A stretch of 64,000 nucleotides of DNA from Arthrobacter sp. 135MFCol5.1 (GTDB lineage Bacteria > Actinomycetota > Actinomycetes > Actinomycetales > Micrococcaceae), in assembly GCF_000374865.1 (NCBI RefSeq), contig NZ_KB895452.1, positions 372,001 to 436,000 on the forward strand. Reading direction: 5' to 3'. Made by a program: the position numbers and the translations under genes. Each line of letters begins with the position of its first letter. The first letter of the stretch is position 1. Under the pieces are notes generated by a model, which saw only the letters and a program-made list of their open reading frames with translations, did not search any database and was not told the origin of the DNA. This document shows, one piece after another, positions 34,816 to 44,521 of this stretch.

Positions 34816-36042
34816 ATGGATGCTTTTGCCTTGATTCTGGCCCTTCTGATGTTGCTGCTGGGTGCACTTGCCGGTGCCGCGGCCATGTATGTCCTGCTGC
34901 GCAGGAACTCCCGCGGGCTGGAGGCGGACTTTGACGCGGTCTCGTCCCGGCTTTCGGAGGTGACGGCCCAGCTGGCAGCGGCCGACGCCGAGCGGCGGCT
35001 TTTGGCTGCCCAGAACCGTGACCTCGGTGAGGCACGGACGCAGGACGGCAGCGTGCTGCGCGCCCTGGCCCCGGTGGCGGAAAAGCTGTCCGCGGTCCAG
35101 CAGCAGGTGGCGCTCCTGGAACGGGACCGGGTGGAACAGTACGGCCAGCTGGCACAGCAATTGCAGGAAGCCCGGCTGTCCGACGAGCAGCTGATCCGCT
35201 CCACGCACGCGCTGGAATCGGCCTTGCGGTCAAACAGCGCCAGGGGCCAATGGGGCGAGGTACAGCTTCGGCGGGTCGTGGAGGCTGCGGGGATGCTCCG
35301 CCACGTGGACTTCGTGGAGCAGGCCCACAGTGCGGGGCACGATTCGTCCGTCCGCCCCGACCTGGTGGTGCAGTTGCCGGGCGGGAAACAACTGGTGGTG
35401 GACGCCAAGGTGCCGTTGTCGTCCTACCTGGAGGCCCAGGATCTCGGTGTGGTGGATCCCCGCACGGTCCAGCCGTCCGTGGCGCGGTCCGGGAATGACG
35501 CCCGCAGCCAGGCGCTGCTGGCGGCGCACGCCAAGGCGTTGAGGGCGCATGTGGACGCTCTGGGCACCAAGAAGTACTGGGACATCCCGGGGAATTCGCC
35601 GGAGCTGGTGGTCTGCTTTATTCCCGCGGAATCGATTCTTGCCGCGGCACTGACGGCAGACGCCGGACTCCTGGACTACGCGTTGTCGCGGAACGTGGTC
35701 CTCGCCTCGCCGAGTACGCTGCTTGCGGTACTGAAGTCCGTGGCGTTCACCTGGCGCCAGGACGTCCTGACGGACAGCGCACGCGAACTGTTCGAGCTCG
35801 CGCGGCAGCTGTACGACCGGATGGGAACGCTGGGTGAGAACGTCGGGAAGCTCGGCTCGTCCCTGAAGTCGTCGGTGGATCGCTACAACGCCATGGTGGG
35901 GACCCTGGAAGCGCGGATCCTGCCCACGGCCCGGAAGCTCAACACCTTGGAAGATTCAGGCCTCGTCACCCCGGCCCTGGTGGAGGCAACCCCGCGCGCG
36001 CTGGTGGCACCCGAACTCCAGGGTGATGACGAAGCGGCCTGA
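34816..36042 (+). CDS. rmuC: DNA recombination protein RmuC
   Basis: 408 residues from the ATG at 34816 (MDAFALILALLMLLLGALAG). An N-terminal membrane helix is followed by a coiled coil (about 35-130) and the RmuC nuclease-like domain: GQWGEVQLRRVVEAAGM, LVVDAKVPLSSYLEA and VVCFIPAES. RmuC limits inversions at short inverted repeats and is thought to be a membrane-tied endonuclease. No strong ribosome-binding site is visible. Confidence 0.9.
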   Translation: MDAFALILALLMLLLGALAGAAAMYVLLRRNSRGLEADFDAVSSRLSEVTAQLAAADAERRLLAAQNRDLGEARTQDGSVLRALAPVAEKLSAVQQQVALLERDRVEQYGQLAQQLQEARLSDEQLIRSTHALESALRSNSARGQWGEVQLRRVVEAAGMLRHVDFVEQAHSAGHDSSVRPDLVVQLPGGKQLVVDAKVPLSSYLEAQDLGVVDPRTVQPSVARSGNDARSQALLAAHAKALRAHVDALGTKKYWDIPGNSPELVVCFIPAESILAAALTADAGLLDYALSRNVVLASPSTLLAVLKSVAFTWRQDVLTDSARELFELARQLYDRMGTLGENVGKLGSSLKSSVDRYNAMVGTLEARILPTARKLNTLEDSGLVTPALVEATPRALVAPELQGDDEAA

Positions 36043-36059
36043 GGACCGTCGGAGATGCT

Positions 36060-36100
36060 GGAAGGGCCGGGCAGCTTCATTGAAACTGCCCGGCCCTTCC
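36060..36100. terminator. Terminator between rmuC and ispH
   Basis: Perfect 15-bp stem (GGAAGGGCCGGGCAG and complement) with an 11-base loop between convergent genes. Confidence 0.75.
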
Positions 36101-36159
36101 TTCACGCTGTTGCCTGCTGCCGTCCGCCTGCTGTGATGGGTCCTCGCCCGCGGGGGTGG

Positions 36160-37239
36160 TCAGCTGCGGGTACGGCGGCCGCCCAGGGCGCGGCTGACGT
36201 CGCCGGCTTCCTTGAGGGTTGCACGGAGCTCCTTGGGCAGCGAGAACAGCAGGTCCTCCTCGGCGGTGACCACTTCTTCCACCGCACCGTAGCCGTAGTC
36301 GGCCAGCAGCCGCAGGACGTCCTGCACCAGGACCTCCGGAACTGAGGCCCCGGACGTGACGCCCACGGTGGCGACGCCTTCGAACCAGGTTTCGTCAACC
36401 TCGTTCGCGAAGTCCACCCGGTACGAGGCCTTGGCGCCGTATTCCAGCGCCACCTCCACCAGCCGGACGGAGTTGGAGGAGTTGGCGGAACCGACCACGA
36501 TCACCAGGTCCGCCTTGGGTGCGATCTTCTTGATGGCCACCTGCCGGTTTGTGGTGGCGTAGCAGATGTCATCGCTGGGCGGATCCTGCAGGGTGGGGAA
36601 CCTGTCCTTGAGCAACCGGACGGTTTCCATGGTCTCGTCGACGCTGAGGGTGGTCTGGGACAGCCAGATGACCTTTTCCGGATCGCGGACGGTCACTTTG
36701 TCCACTTCGTGGGGTCCATTGATGATCTGGATGTGGTCCGGCGCTTCACCGGAGGTGCCTTCCACTTCCTCGTGGCCGTCGTGGCCGATCAGGAGGATGT
36801 CGAAGTCGTCCTTGGCGAAGCGGACGGCTTCCTTGTGCACCTTGGTGACCAGGGGGCAGGTGGCATCGATGGTGCGCAGTCCGCGGCTCTCCGCCGATTC
36901 GACGACGGCCGGGGAAACGCCGTGGGCGGAGAAGATCACCAGCGCGCCCTCCGGGACTTCGTCAGTCTCGTCCACGAAGATGGCGCCTTTTTCCTCGAGC
37001 GAGCTGACCACGTGGACGTTGTGGACGATCTGCTTGCGGACATACACGGGCGGGCCGTAGTGCTCCAGCGCCTTCTCGACGGCGATCACTGCCCGGTCAA
37101 CACCGGCGCAATAGCCGCGCGGGGCGGCCAGCAGCACCTTCTTGGTTCCGTTCACGGGGGCCGCGGCCGCCACTTCCTGGGGCGAGCGGCGCCGGCGCGG
37201 AACGGTTGGCATCGAAAGGGGTACAGCCGAGGTGGTCAT
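36160..37239 (-). CDS. ispH: 4-hydroxy-3-methylbut-2-enyl diphosphate reductase
   Basis: 359 residues. Three cluster cysteines are in place: [28 protein letters not shown] and [11 protein letters not shown]. Substrate-binding segments VGSANSSNS and [11 protein letters not shown] are present. It makes IPP and DMAPP in the last step of the MEP pathway using a 4Fe-4S cluster. The N-terminal 35 residues are an actinobacterial extension. TAGCAT lies 6 bases before the ATG, and the intervening GGAGGG could also serve as a ribosome-binding site if the transcript starts further up. Confidence 0.94.
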   Translation of the reverse strand: MTTSAVPLSMPTVPRRRRSPQEVAAAAPVNGTKKVLLAAPRGYCAGVDRAVIAVEKALEHYGPPVYVRKQIVHNVHVVSSLEEKGAIFVDETDEVPEGALVIFSAHGVSPAVVESAESRGLRTIDATCPLVTKVHKEAVRFAKDDFDILLIGHDGHEEVEGTSGEAPDHIQIINGPHEVDKVTVRDPEKVIWLSQTTLSVDETMETVRLLKDRFPTLQDPPSDDICYATTNRQVAIKKIAPKADLVIVVGSANSSNSVRLVEVALEYGAKASYRVDFANEVDETWFEGVATVGVTSGASVPEVLVQDVLRLLADYGYGAVEEVVTAEEDLLFSLPKELRATLKEAGDVSRALGGRRTRS

Positions 37240-37245
37240 CCCTCC

Positions 37246-37251
37246 ATGCTA
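37246..37251 (-). promoter_or_regulatory. -10 element (TAGCAT) of ispH
   Basis: TAGCAT, 6 bases, ATG at 37239. It overlaps the stop of the upstream membrane-protein gene. Confidence 0.45.
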
Positions 37252-38097
37252 CCGGCTGGCCCGCACCCGTTTCCGGGAGGCGAACAACGTCACAATCCCC
37301 GCTGCCAGCAGGACCGCGCCGGTCACCGCCGTGGCACCGATCCAGGCCTGGAAGTCAGCCGCTGCCACGCCCACGAATTCGTCGCGGAACATGTTGGCCA
37401 CCGAACTGCCCGTGTCTGTGGCCGCGGCACGGGCCGATCCCAGTTGCGTTCCGAGCGACCAGAGCCCGGCGAGGGCCAGGCTGCCAAGGCCCGCAGCGAA
37501 CAGCACGGTCCAGCGGCGGCGGGCTGCGACGAGTGCCAACAGGAACGCAATGCCGGCGCCGATGGCGGCGATGTAGCCCATGGGAGCGTAGGTGGCCAGC
37601 CGCTCCGCCCACTCGCGTTGTGCGGGTTGGCCGACGTTGATCAACGTTTGGTCCGGCGGGGAGAGGGGAAGCCGGGTGGTGCGGGAGATTTCCTCCGAAC
37701 CGAGGGCAACCAACGGGGCCACGTCAAGGGTGAGCGACGACGCCGGAACGTTGCCGGCCTCCCCGGCCGGGCTGGCGAAATTCAGGCGGTGGCTCCTGCG
37801 AAGGGTCTCCTCCCACGCTGCGGGGTAGCCGGGAAGCTGGGTCAGGGACTCCGCGGCCTTCTCCAGGACCGAGTCGACCAGCCCGGACAGGGCGCCGGGA
37901 ACCGAACCGGTATCGATCGTTCCCACGGCCGCGGCAGCGAGTTTCTTCTGGAAGTCCGCGTTCTTGCCAAGGGGCGCCGCAAGCCGGACAAATCCGTCTT
38001 CCTGGATGATGTTCCGGTCCACCCACATGGCGGGGACGGCGACGGATGCCAGGAGGATGCCCAGCACGGCGGCGAGGGCGGAAATGAAAGTGCGCAC
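37249..38097 (-). CDS. Membrane protein of unknown function
   Basis: 282 residues from the GTG at 38097 (RTFISALAAVLGILLASVAV), with GAAGGACC upstream. The open frame extends much further upstream, but that part runs antisense through xseA and is not coding. It has an N-terminal helix, an extracytoplasmic region of about 150 residues, then three helices near the C-terminus and a basic tail (SRKRVRASR). No domain I can name. Confidence 0.72.
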   Translation of the reverse strand: MRTFISALAAVLGILLASVAVPAMWVDRNIIQEDGFVRLAAPLGKNADFQKKLAAAAVGTIDTGSVPGALSGLVDSVLEKAAESLTQLPGYPAAWEETLRRSHRLNFASPAGEAGNVPASSLTLDVAPLVALGSEEISRTTRLPLSPPDQTLINVGQPAQREWAERLATYAPMGYIAAIGAGIAFLLALVAARRRWTVLFAAGLGSLALAGLWSLGTQLGSARAAATDTGSSVANMFRDEFVGVAAADFQAWIGATAVTGAVLLAAGIVTLFASRKRVRASR

Positions 38098-38223
38098 GGC
38101 AGGTCCTTCGGGGTTGGGGGCCTCACTCCATCCTAGGCAGGCCCGCTGGCCGTCCCTGTCAGCCCCGGGTGCTAGACCTTTTGGATAAGGTTGATTGACC
38201 GCCCACAACAGTTGAAGGACCCC

Positions 38224-38265
38224 ATGCCCGCAGCACCAGCCCCGCACCGGCGTCCGCATGTCTGA
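38224..38265 (+). CDS. Putative 13-codon upstream ORF overlapping the xseA start
   Basis: ATG at 38224 with GAAGGA 4 bases before it encodes [13 protein letters not shown] and stops at TGA 38263-38265. The stop overlaps the xseA start region: the xseA ATG at 38258 is inside the last codons, in another frame. xseA itself has no ribosome-binding site. Translation of this mini-ORF could bring ribosomes to xseA. Existence of the peptide is inferred. Confidence 0.4.
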   Translation: MPAAPAPHRRPHV

Positions 38266-39592
38266 CGAGGCGTCCCTTCCGGGTGCCGCGCCCACCACAT
38301 TGCCGGCCACCGCAGCGGAAACCAGCCCGGACAATCCCTGGCCTCTGCAACTGTTGTCGCAGAAGCTGAAGGCGCACATCGACCGGACCCCGTCGGCGTG
38401 GGTGGAAGGCCAGGTCATCGAACTGAACCGCCGGGGCACCAACGCGTACATCACCCTTCGCGACGTTGACGCGGAAGTATCGCTGCCGGCGTCCGTCTGG
38501 ACGAAAGTGCTGGAGCGGCAGAACCTTCCGCTCGAGCGGGGCTCACGGGTGGTTGCACTGCTGAAGCCCGAGTTCTGGATGAAGACCGGACGGTTGAACA
38601 TGCTGGTCCGGGACATCCGTCCAGTCGGCCTGGGCGACCTTCTGGCCAGGATCGAACGGCTGCGCCAGGCCCTGGCCGCGGAAGGCTTGTTCGCCGATTC
38701 GCGGAAGAAGCCCCTGCCGTTGCTGCCGCACCGCATCGGCCTGATCACCGGCCGCGACTCGGACGCGAAGAAAGACATCCTGCGCAACGCGGCATTGCGG
38801 TGGCCGGCTGTGGAGTTCGAGATCCGCGAAGTGGCGGTGCAGGGCAACACCGCCGTGTCCCAGGTTGTCAGGGCACTTCGTGAACTGGACGGGCTGCCGG
38901 AGGTTGACGTCATTGTCATTGCCCGGGGCGGTGGCGCCCTGGAGGACCTCCTGCCGTTCAACAGCGAGGACCTGGTCCGGGCGGTGGCCGCTGCGGCAAC
39001 TCCCGTGGTCAGTGCCATCGGGCATGAGGCGGACCGCCCGCTGCTGGACTACGTTGCCGATCTTCGGGCCTCCACGCCTACGGACGCTGCCAAGCGGATC
39101 GTTCCGGAAGTCTCCGAAGAACTGGCAGGCGTCCGCCAGGCGCGGGAACAGCTGCGGCGCTGCATGGAACGGCTGGTGGACCGGGAGTCGGACCGCCTGG
39201 CCGCACTCCACTCGCGGCCCGTGATGGCAGCACCCGAGGGCATGGTTTCCGTCCGCGCCGAGGAAATGGAGCGGCTGCTGCGGCGCTCCTCGGCGGCCGT
39301 GAATTCCACGGTGGTGCGGGCGGCGGACCAGCTGGAGCACCTGAAGGCCCAAGTGCGCGCACTGTCACCGCAGAAGACGCTCGACCGGGGGTACGCCGTC
39401 GTCGAACTGGCAGGTGACCAGAGCGCCCGGATCGCAGCGTCCGGGCACGCCGTCGTCCGCCGCCCTGCTGAGGCGCCGGCGGGCTCCGCTTTGTCCATCC
39501 GGGTGGCGGAGGGCCGGTTTGGCGCCACCTCCACCGGGCTGCTGCAACCAGGCAAACCAAACCACCAGCAAGGATTGGAAGAGAAGGCATGA
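38258..39592 (+). CDS. xseA: Exodeoxyribonuclease VII large subunit
   Basis: 444 residues. N-terminal OB-fold ([20 protein letters not shown]), then the catalytic domain with [26 protein letters not shown] and [24 protein letters not shown], and a long coiled coil. The typical LDRGYAVV motif is near 375. With XseB it degrades single-stranded DNA to oligonucleotides. The last codons overlap xseB by 4 bases (ATGA). Confidence 0.93.
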   Translation: MSDEASLPGAAPTTLPATAAETSPDNPWPLQLLSQKLKAHIDRTPSAWVEGQVIELNRRGTNAYITLRDVDAEVSLPASVWTKVLERQNLPLERGSRVVALLKPEFWMKTGRLNMLVRDIRPVGLGDLLARIERLRQALAAEGLFADSRKKPLPLLPHRIGLITGRDSDAKKDILRNAALRWPAVEFEIREVAVQGNTAVSQVVRALRELDGLPEVDVIVIARGGGALEDLLPFNSEDLVRAVAAAATPVVSAIGHEADRPLLDYVADLRASTPTDAAKRIVPEVSEELAGVRQAREQLRRCMERLVDRESDRLAALHSRPVMAAPEGMVSVRAEEMERLLRRSSAAVNSTVVRAADQLEHLKAQVRALSPQKTLDRGYAVVELAGDQSARIAASGHAVVRRPAEAPAGSALSIRVAEGRFGATSTGLLQPGKPNHQQGLEEKA

Positions 39593-39807
39593 CCGAACAA
39601 AAACCGGAGCCGGACGTCGCGGGGCTGAGCTACGAGGACGCCCGGGAACAGCTCATCGCGGTGGTGGGCAGGCTGGAAGCAGGAGGGGCAAGCCTCGAAG
39701 AATCCCTGGCATTATGGGAGCGCGGAGAGGCGCTGGCCGCACGCTGCGAGGAGTGGCTGGAGGGCGCACGGAAGAGGTTGGCAGCCGCGCGCGACCAGCC
39801 GCTCTAA
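39589..39807 (+). CDS. xseB: Exodeoxyribonuclease VII small subunit
   Basis: 72 residues. [18 protein letters not shown], then [20 protein letters not shown], is the XseB helical hairpin that wraps XseA's coiled coil. Translation is coupled to xseA. Confidence 0.92.
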   Translation: MTEQKPEPDVAGLSYEDAREQLIAVVGRLEAGGASLEESLALWERGEALAARCEEWLEGARKRLAAARDQPL

Positions 39808-39824
39808 GCCGCCGCAGCCGCCCG

Positions 39825-40679
39825 TCAGGACCGGGCCACGAGCTCCCGTTCAATGTCCACGTCGAACTCTGCTTTGGGCCACTCCAGGCGAAGATCGGAC
39901 AGTGCCGACATCACCAATTGCTGCACGGCGATCCGGGCATACCACTTCTTGTTGGCCGGAACCACATACCAAGGGGCCGCCGCCGTGCTGGTTGCGTCAA
40001 AGGCGGCCTGGTAGGCCGCCATGTAGTCGTCCCAGAAGGCCCGCTCCTTCAAGTCACCGCTGCTGTACTTCCAGTGCTTGGCAGGATTGTCCAGGCGGGC
40101 CAACAGCCGGGATTTCTGCTCATCCCTGCTGATGTTGAGCATCACTTTGACGATCCTGGTGCCGGCGTCGGCCTGGCGTCCCTCGAATTCGTTGATGGCC
40201 CGGTATCGCCGGGTGATCTCTTCCGGCGTGGCCCAATTGTGGACCCGGTGGATGAGGACGTCCTCGTAATGGGAGCGGTCGAAGATCCCCACCATACCGG
40301 CCGCCGGCACCTCCTTCTCGATGCGCCAGAGGAAATCGTAGGACTTCTCCTGCTCGGAGGGGGCCTTGAACGCCTTGAACTGGACGCCTTGGGGGTCCAT
40401 GGTGGCCATGACGTGGTTGACGATGCCGCCCTTGCCTGCGGTGTCCATCGCCTGCAGGACCAGCAGGATCCGCTTCTTCCCGCCGAACCGTGACTCCGCG
40501 AACAGCTTCTCCTGCAGCTCCGTGAGCTTCCCGTCCAGGTCAGCCAGCAGCGCTTCGCCGTCAGCTTTGTTGCCGCCGTAGCCCGGAGTGGCGTCAGGGT
40601 CCACCGCGGCCAGGGAAAATCCCTTGCCAACGCGCAGGGTGTCAGAGGGGTGCTGGTCGAAACCGACAATGCTGGCCAC
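39825..40679 (-). CDS. Polyphosphate kinase 2 family phosphotransferase
   Basis: 284 residues, one PPK2 domain. Walker A-like QAMDTAGKGG (about 93-102), the lid/Walker B region GIFDRSHYEDVLIHRVHN and the basic lid module. It is of the 'polyphosphate:nucleotide phosphotransferase' subgroup, which phosphorylates AMP/ADP or GDP with polyphosphate. The exact nucleotide cannot be told from sequence. GGAAGGAC precedes the GTG start. Confidence 0.88.
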   Translation of the reverse strand: MASIVGFDQHPSDTLRVGKGFSLAAVDPDATPGYGGNKADGEALLADLDGKLTELQEKLFAESRFGGKKRILLVLQAMDTAGKGGIVNHVMATMDPQGVQFKAFKAPSEQEKSYDFLWRIEKEVPAAGMVGIFDRSHYEDVLIHRVHNWATPEEITRRYRAINEFEGRQADAGTRIVKVMLNISRDEQKSRLLARLDNPAKHWKYSSGDLKERAFWDDYMAAYQAAFDATSTAAAPWYVVPANKKWYARIAVQQLVMSALSDLRLEWPKAEFDVDIERELVARS

Positions 40680-40730
40680 GGGGGTCCTTCCCTGGGAGGT
40701 TCACGGACGCGGTGCGCCCGTGACCACAGG

Positions 40731-41951
40731 CTAGTTCCCCTGGTACCGGCTTAGGAAGTCCCCCATCCGGCCGATGGCTTCCTCAATGTCCTTCACATTC
40801 GGCAGCGTGACCATGCGGAAGTGGTCCGGCCGCACCCAGTTGAATGCACGGCCATGCGACACCAGGATCTTCTGTTCCCTCAGGAGGTCAAGGACAAACT
40901 TCTCGTCATCCCTGATGTGGTAGACCTCCGGGTCAAGGCGCGGAAACAGGTACAGCGCGCCCCTTGCCTGCTGCGTGCTGACACCCGGAATCGCGTTCAG
41001 CATGTCGTAGGCCTTGTTGCGCTGTTCCAGCAGGCGGCCGCCCGGAAGGATGAGGTCGTTGATGCTCTGGTAGCCGCCGAGTGCGGTCTGGATGGCGTGC
41101 TGGGCCGGGACGTTGGCGCAGAGCCGCATGTTGGCCAGCAGGTTGATGCCTTCCAGGTAGTCGGCGGCTTCCTTCTTGGGCCCGGAGATGGCCATCCACC
41201 CGGCCCGGTAGCCGCACACCCGGTACGCCTTGGACAGGCCGCTGAAGGTCAGGCAAAGGACGTCGTCGCCAGTGAGCTTGGCGAGGTTCACGTGGACGGC
41301 GTCCTCGTAGAGGATCTTCTCGTAGATCTCGTCGCCAAAGATCACCAGCCCGTGCTTCTCGGCCAGCTCCACGATGCGCTTCAGCGTGGCTTCGGGGTAG
41401 ACGGCGCCGGTGGGGTTGTTGGGGTTGATCACCACGATTCCCTTGGTGCGGGGCGTGATCTTCGCTTCCATGTCCTCAAGGTCCGGCTGCCAGCCGGACT
41501 CCTCATCGCACAGGTAGTGGACCGGTTTGCCGCCGGCGAGCGCCACGGAGGCGGTCCAGAGCGGGTAGTCCGGCGTGGGAATGAGGACCTCGTCACCGGA
41601 ATCCAGCAACGCCATCAGGGACATGGTGATGAGCTCGCTGACGCCGTTGCCAAGGTAGATGTCATCAACGTGGATGTTCTGGATACCGCGGGTCTGGTAG
41701 TACTGCGACACGGCGGTGCGTGCGGAAAAGATGCCGCGGGAGTCACTGTAGCCCTGGGCGTGGGGCAGGTGGCGGATCATGTCCACGAGGATGGCGTCCG
41801 GGGCCTCGAATCCGAACGGCGCAGGGTTGCCGATGTTCAGCTTGAGGATCCTGTGGCCCTCCGCTTCCATCTGCTGGGCGGCCTGCAGGATCGGTCCACG
41901 GATGTCATAGAGGACGTTGTTGAGCTTCGTGGACTGCCTGAATTCTGCCAT
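40731..41951 (-). CDS. alaA: Alanine/aspartate-type aminotransferase (AlaA-like)
   Basis: 406 residues, class-I PLP enzyme. PLP-site elements: NPNNPTGAVYP, FGDEIYEKILY and SGLSKAYRVCGYRAGW with the Schiff-base Lys. Its N-terminus STKLNNVLYDIRGPILQAA is typical of AlaA/AspC-like alanine-forming enzymes. Preferred substrates glutamate and pyruvate are inferred. A weak CATATT -10-like hexamer lies 6 bases before the ATG. Confidence 0.82.
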   Translation of the reverse strand: MAEFRQSTKLNNVLYDIRGPILQAAQQMEAEGHRILKLNIGNPAPFGFEAPDAILVDMIRHLPHAQGYSDSRGIFSARTAVSQYYQTRGIQNIHVDDIYLGNGVSELITMSLMALLDSGDEVLIPTPDYPLWTASVALAGGKPVHYLCDEESGWQPDLEDMEAKITPRTKGIVVINPNNPTGAVYPEATLKRIVELAEKHGLVIFGDEIYEKILYEDAVHVNLAKLTGDDVLCLTFSGLSKAYRVCGYRAGWMAISGPKKEAADYLEGINLLANMRLCANVPAQHAIQTALGGYQSINDLILPGGRLLEQRNKAYDMLNAIPGVSTQQARGALYLFPRLDPEVYHIRDDEKFVLDLLREQKILVSHGRAFNWVRPDHFRMVTLPNVKDIEEAIGRMGDFLSRYQGN

Positions 41952-42004
41952 CCCTCAAATATGCCACAGGAAGGATGCATCACCGTTGAGACCTCCGCCA
42001 CACG

Positions 42005-42052
42005 CACGACGGCGGCTGCCGGACCTTTGGAAGTCCGGCAGCCGCCGTCGTG
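42005..42052. terminator. Terminator hairpin of the osmoprotectant operon
   Basis: Perfect 20-bp stem with an 8-base loop, 42 bases downstream of the binding-protein stop. Confidence 0.78.
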
Positions 42053-42093
42053 ATCACCTGCTCCTCCCCGGCCGGGAGGGGAAGGGCGGGCTG

Positions 42094-43056
42094 TTACTTG
42101 ACGATGCCCTTGTCCTTGAGCCAGGCGGCTGCTGCCGTCTTGGCATCCTGCTTCTGGCTGCCGCTGACAGCCCGGTTCAGGTTGATGAGGTCATCGGTGG
42201 TGAGGATGCTGGACACGGAGTTCAGGGCCTGCTTTGCCTTGTCCGTCATCTTCGCCTTGTTGTACAGCGGCAGGACCTGCTGGGCGATGAAGTTGTTCTT
42301 CGGATCCTCAAGCACCACCAGGTCGTTGTCGGCGATCGAAGGCGTGGTGGTGTAGATATCGGCCACCTGAACCTGGTTCTCAAGGAGCGCCTTGAGCGTC
42401 ACCGGGCCGCCGCCGTCGCTGAAGGGCTCCAGCTTCTTGGGCACGCAGTTGTAGTTCTTCTTCAGGCCCGGCAGGCCGTATGCGCGCTCACCGAACGTGG
42501 CCGGAGCACCCACCACGATGTCGCTGCAGACCTTGGCAAGGTCTTCGATGGACTTCAGCTGGTATTTCTCCGCCGTTGCCTTGGTGACAACCATGGCGTC
42601 CTTGTCCTCGGCCTTGGACGCGTCGAGCACGGCCAGGCCGTCCGGGAGCTTGCCCGGCAGTGCCTTGGCGATGTCGCCGGCGGAAACCTCGGTGGCTTCC
42701 TTGTTGACGTAGAGCAGCAGGTTGCCGCTGTAGTCCGGTACCACGTCCACGGAACCATCCTGGACGGCCTTGAAGTAGACCTCGCGGGAGCCGATGTTCG
42801 GCTTGGTGGTGGCGGTGATTCCGTTGGCGTTCAGGGCGCCGGCATACAGTTCGGCGATGATTTGGCTCTCCGGGAAATCAGCGGAACCAACCACCAGGGA
42901 CGTTGCCCCGCCGGAGGCGCCGCCGCTGGATGCCGGCGCGTTGCTCAGCGGATTGGACGAACCACCGCAGGCGGACAACGCCATTGCCAAGCCAAGCCCG
43001 GCGGCCAGGCCGCCGAAGGCCCGCCTGCCGAGGCGTGGGGGACGGCTATCTTTCAT
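42094..43056 (-). CDS. Osmoprotectant (glycine betaine/choline) ABC transporter substrate-binding lipoprotein
   Basis: 320 residues. Lipobox AMALSACGGSS. OpuAC/ProX family: VVGSADFPESQIIAELYAGA, VDVVPDYSGNLLLYVNKEAT and DLVVLEDPKNNF. It traps quaternary-amine osmolytes outside the membrane. Last gene of the operon; it overlaps the permease stop by 4 bases. Confidence 0.9.
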   Translation of the reverse strand: MKDSRPPRLGRRAFGGLAAGLGLAMALSACGGSSNPLSNAPASSGGASGGATSLVVGSADFPESQIIAELYAGALNANGITATTKPNIGSREVYFKAVQDGSVDVVPDYSGNLLLYVNKEATEVSAGDIAKALPGKLPDGLAVLDASKAEDKDAMVVTKATAEKYQLKSIEDLAKVCSDIVVGAPATFGERAYGLPGLKKNYNCVPKKLEPFSDGGGPVTLKALLENQVQVADIYTTTPSIADNDLVVLEDPKNNFIAQQVLPLYNKAKMTDKAKQALNSVSSILTTDDLINLNRAVSGSQKQDAKTAAAAWLKDKGIVK

Positions 43057-43799
43057 GACTTACCTCCTTGTACAACAGTCTCCGCAACCACGGGGTCTGT
43101 GAGATCAACCGCAGCCTCCTGGCTGCGGTGGGACTGCTTCGAGGTGCCTGTTGCCAGGAACAGCCTCTGGAATAGGGACAGGACCAGGTCCACGGCGATG
43201 GCCAGGACAGCGATAAGCAGGGACCCGCCCAGCATCTGGGGAAAGTCGCTCAGGACCAGGCCGTCGAAGAGATAGCGGCCCAGGCCACCCAGGTTGATGT
43301 AGGCAACCACGGAAACCGTGGCGATCACCTGCAGCACGCCGGTCCGGAAGCCGCCGAACATGACCGTGAGGGCATTGGGCAACTCGGCCCGGAACAGGAC
43401 CTGCAGTTCGGTCATGCCCATGGCCCTTGCGGCGTCCACCACGTTGCGGTCCACGCTGGAGATACCGGCGTACGTCCCGGCCAGGAGCGGTGGGACGGTG
43501 AGGATCACCAGGGCCCAGATCGGGGGCATCAGCCCAATGCCGGCCAGCAGCACGAACAGGATCAGCAGGCCCAGGGTGGGCAGGGCCCGCAGCGCACCTG
43601 CCAGGGCCACCACAGCCACCCTCCCCCTCCCGGTATGGCCAACGAACAATCCAACCGGGACCGCGATGGCGGTGGCGATCAGCATGACCAGCCCGGTGTA
43701 CTGAAGGTGCTCGACCACGCGGGTGGGGATGCCCATGCTTCCGGACCAGTGCATCGGGTCGGCGAGCCAGGCAACGGTGTCCGAGATGACGTTGCTCAT
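43053..43799 (-). CDS. Osmoprotectant ABC transporter permease (OpuCD/OpuCB-like)
   Basis: 248 residues from the ATG at 43799 (MSNVISDTVAWLAD), which overlaps the preceding permease stop by 4 bases. EAA-type loop AARAMGMTELQVLFRAELPN. The hydrophobic segments GLVMLIATAIAVPVGLF and LGLLILFVLLAGIGLMP are membrane helices. An upstream in-frame start would overlap the other permease. Confidence 0.88.
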   Translation of the reverse strand: MSNVISDTVAWLADPMHWSGSMGIPTRVVEHLQYTGLVMLIATAIAVPVGLFVGHTGRGRVAVVALAGALRALPTLGLLILFVLLAGIGLMPPIWALVILTVPPLLAGTYAGISSVDRNVVDAARAMGMTELQVLFRAELPNALTVMFGGFRTGVLQVIATVSVVAYINLGGLGRYLFDGLVLSDFPQMLGGSLLIAVLAIAVDLVLSLFQRLFLATGTSKQSHRSQEAAVDLTDPVVAETVVQGGKS

Positions 43800-44521
43800 G
43801 CTCCCCCTCCCGTCCCGCTTGCGGCGAGGGGGCCTGCGGCGGTTGATGCCTCGGTGTGGCTGCCGCCGTCCCCGCGTCCGCGCCGTTTGCCCGTCCGTTC
43901 CCACGGTGTGAGGACACGTTCCAGCAGGACGAGGAGGGCGTCCATGACCAGCGCCAGGACCAGGATGGCGACGATCCCCACCACCACCTCGGTGACGAAG
44001 TCGCGCTGGAGCCCGTCAGTGAAGAGCATGCCCAGGTTGCCGACCCCCAGCAGGGCGGCAACGCTGACCAGGGAGATGTTGCTGACGGACACGACGCGCA
44101 ACCCGGCGAACATCACCGGAAGGGAGAGCGGCAGGTCGACCTTCAGGAAGCGTGCCAGCGGCTTGAATCCCATGGCCTGGGCGGCCTGGCTGACCTCGGC
44201 GTCCACCGAGTCGAAGGCGTCCAGCGCCGCGCGAACCAGCAGCGCCACAGCGTAGATGGTGAGCGCCACCACGACATTGACGGGGTCCAGGATGCGGGTG
44301 CCCAGGATGGTGGGGAGGATGATGAACAGTGCCAGCGAGGGAATGGTGTACAGCAGCGACGACGCCGTCAGTACCACAGAGCGCAGCGCACCACTCTGCC
44401 TGGCCAGCTGGGCGAGCGGAACGGAGATCACCAGGCCCAGGACCATGGGAACAAGCGCCAGGACCAGGTGCTGGCCGCCGCGCTCGAAGACCATGCCGCT
44501 GTTGGCCAGGAACCACTCCAT
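43796..44521 (-). CDS. Osmoprotectant ABC transporter permease (OpuCB-like)
   Basis: 241 residues. HLVLALVPMVLGLVISVPLA, LLYTIPSLALFIILP and the loop AAQAMGFKPLARFLKVDLPL identify the OpuC permease family. It has a polar Gly/Arg-rich C-terminal tail. One-base overlap with the ATPase stop. Confidence 0.9.
   Translation of the reverse strand: MEWFLANSGMVFERGGQHLVLALVPMVLGLVISVPLAQLARQSGALRSVVLTASSLLYTIPSLALFIILPTILGTRILDPVNVVVALTIYAVALLVRAALDAFDSVDAEVSQAAQAMGFKPLARFLKVDLPLSLPVMFAGLRVVSVSNISLVSVAALLGVGNLGMLFTDGLQRDFVTEVVVGIVAILVLALVMDALLVLLERVLTPWERTGKRRGRGDGGSHTEASTAAGPLAASGTGGGA

Noticed and set aside
37249..39018. A 589-codon minus-strand frame as one long membrane protein
   Set aside because: The part beyond 38097 runs antisense to xseA and lacks any signal peptide. 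The GTG at 38097 has a good ribosome-binding site and starts with a membrane helix.
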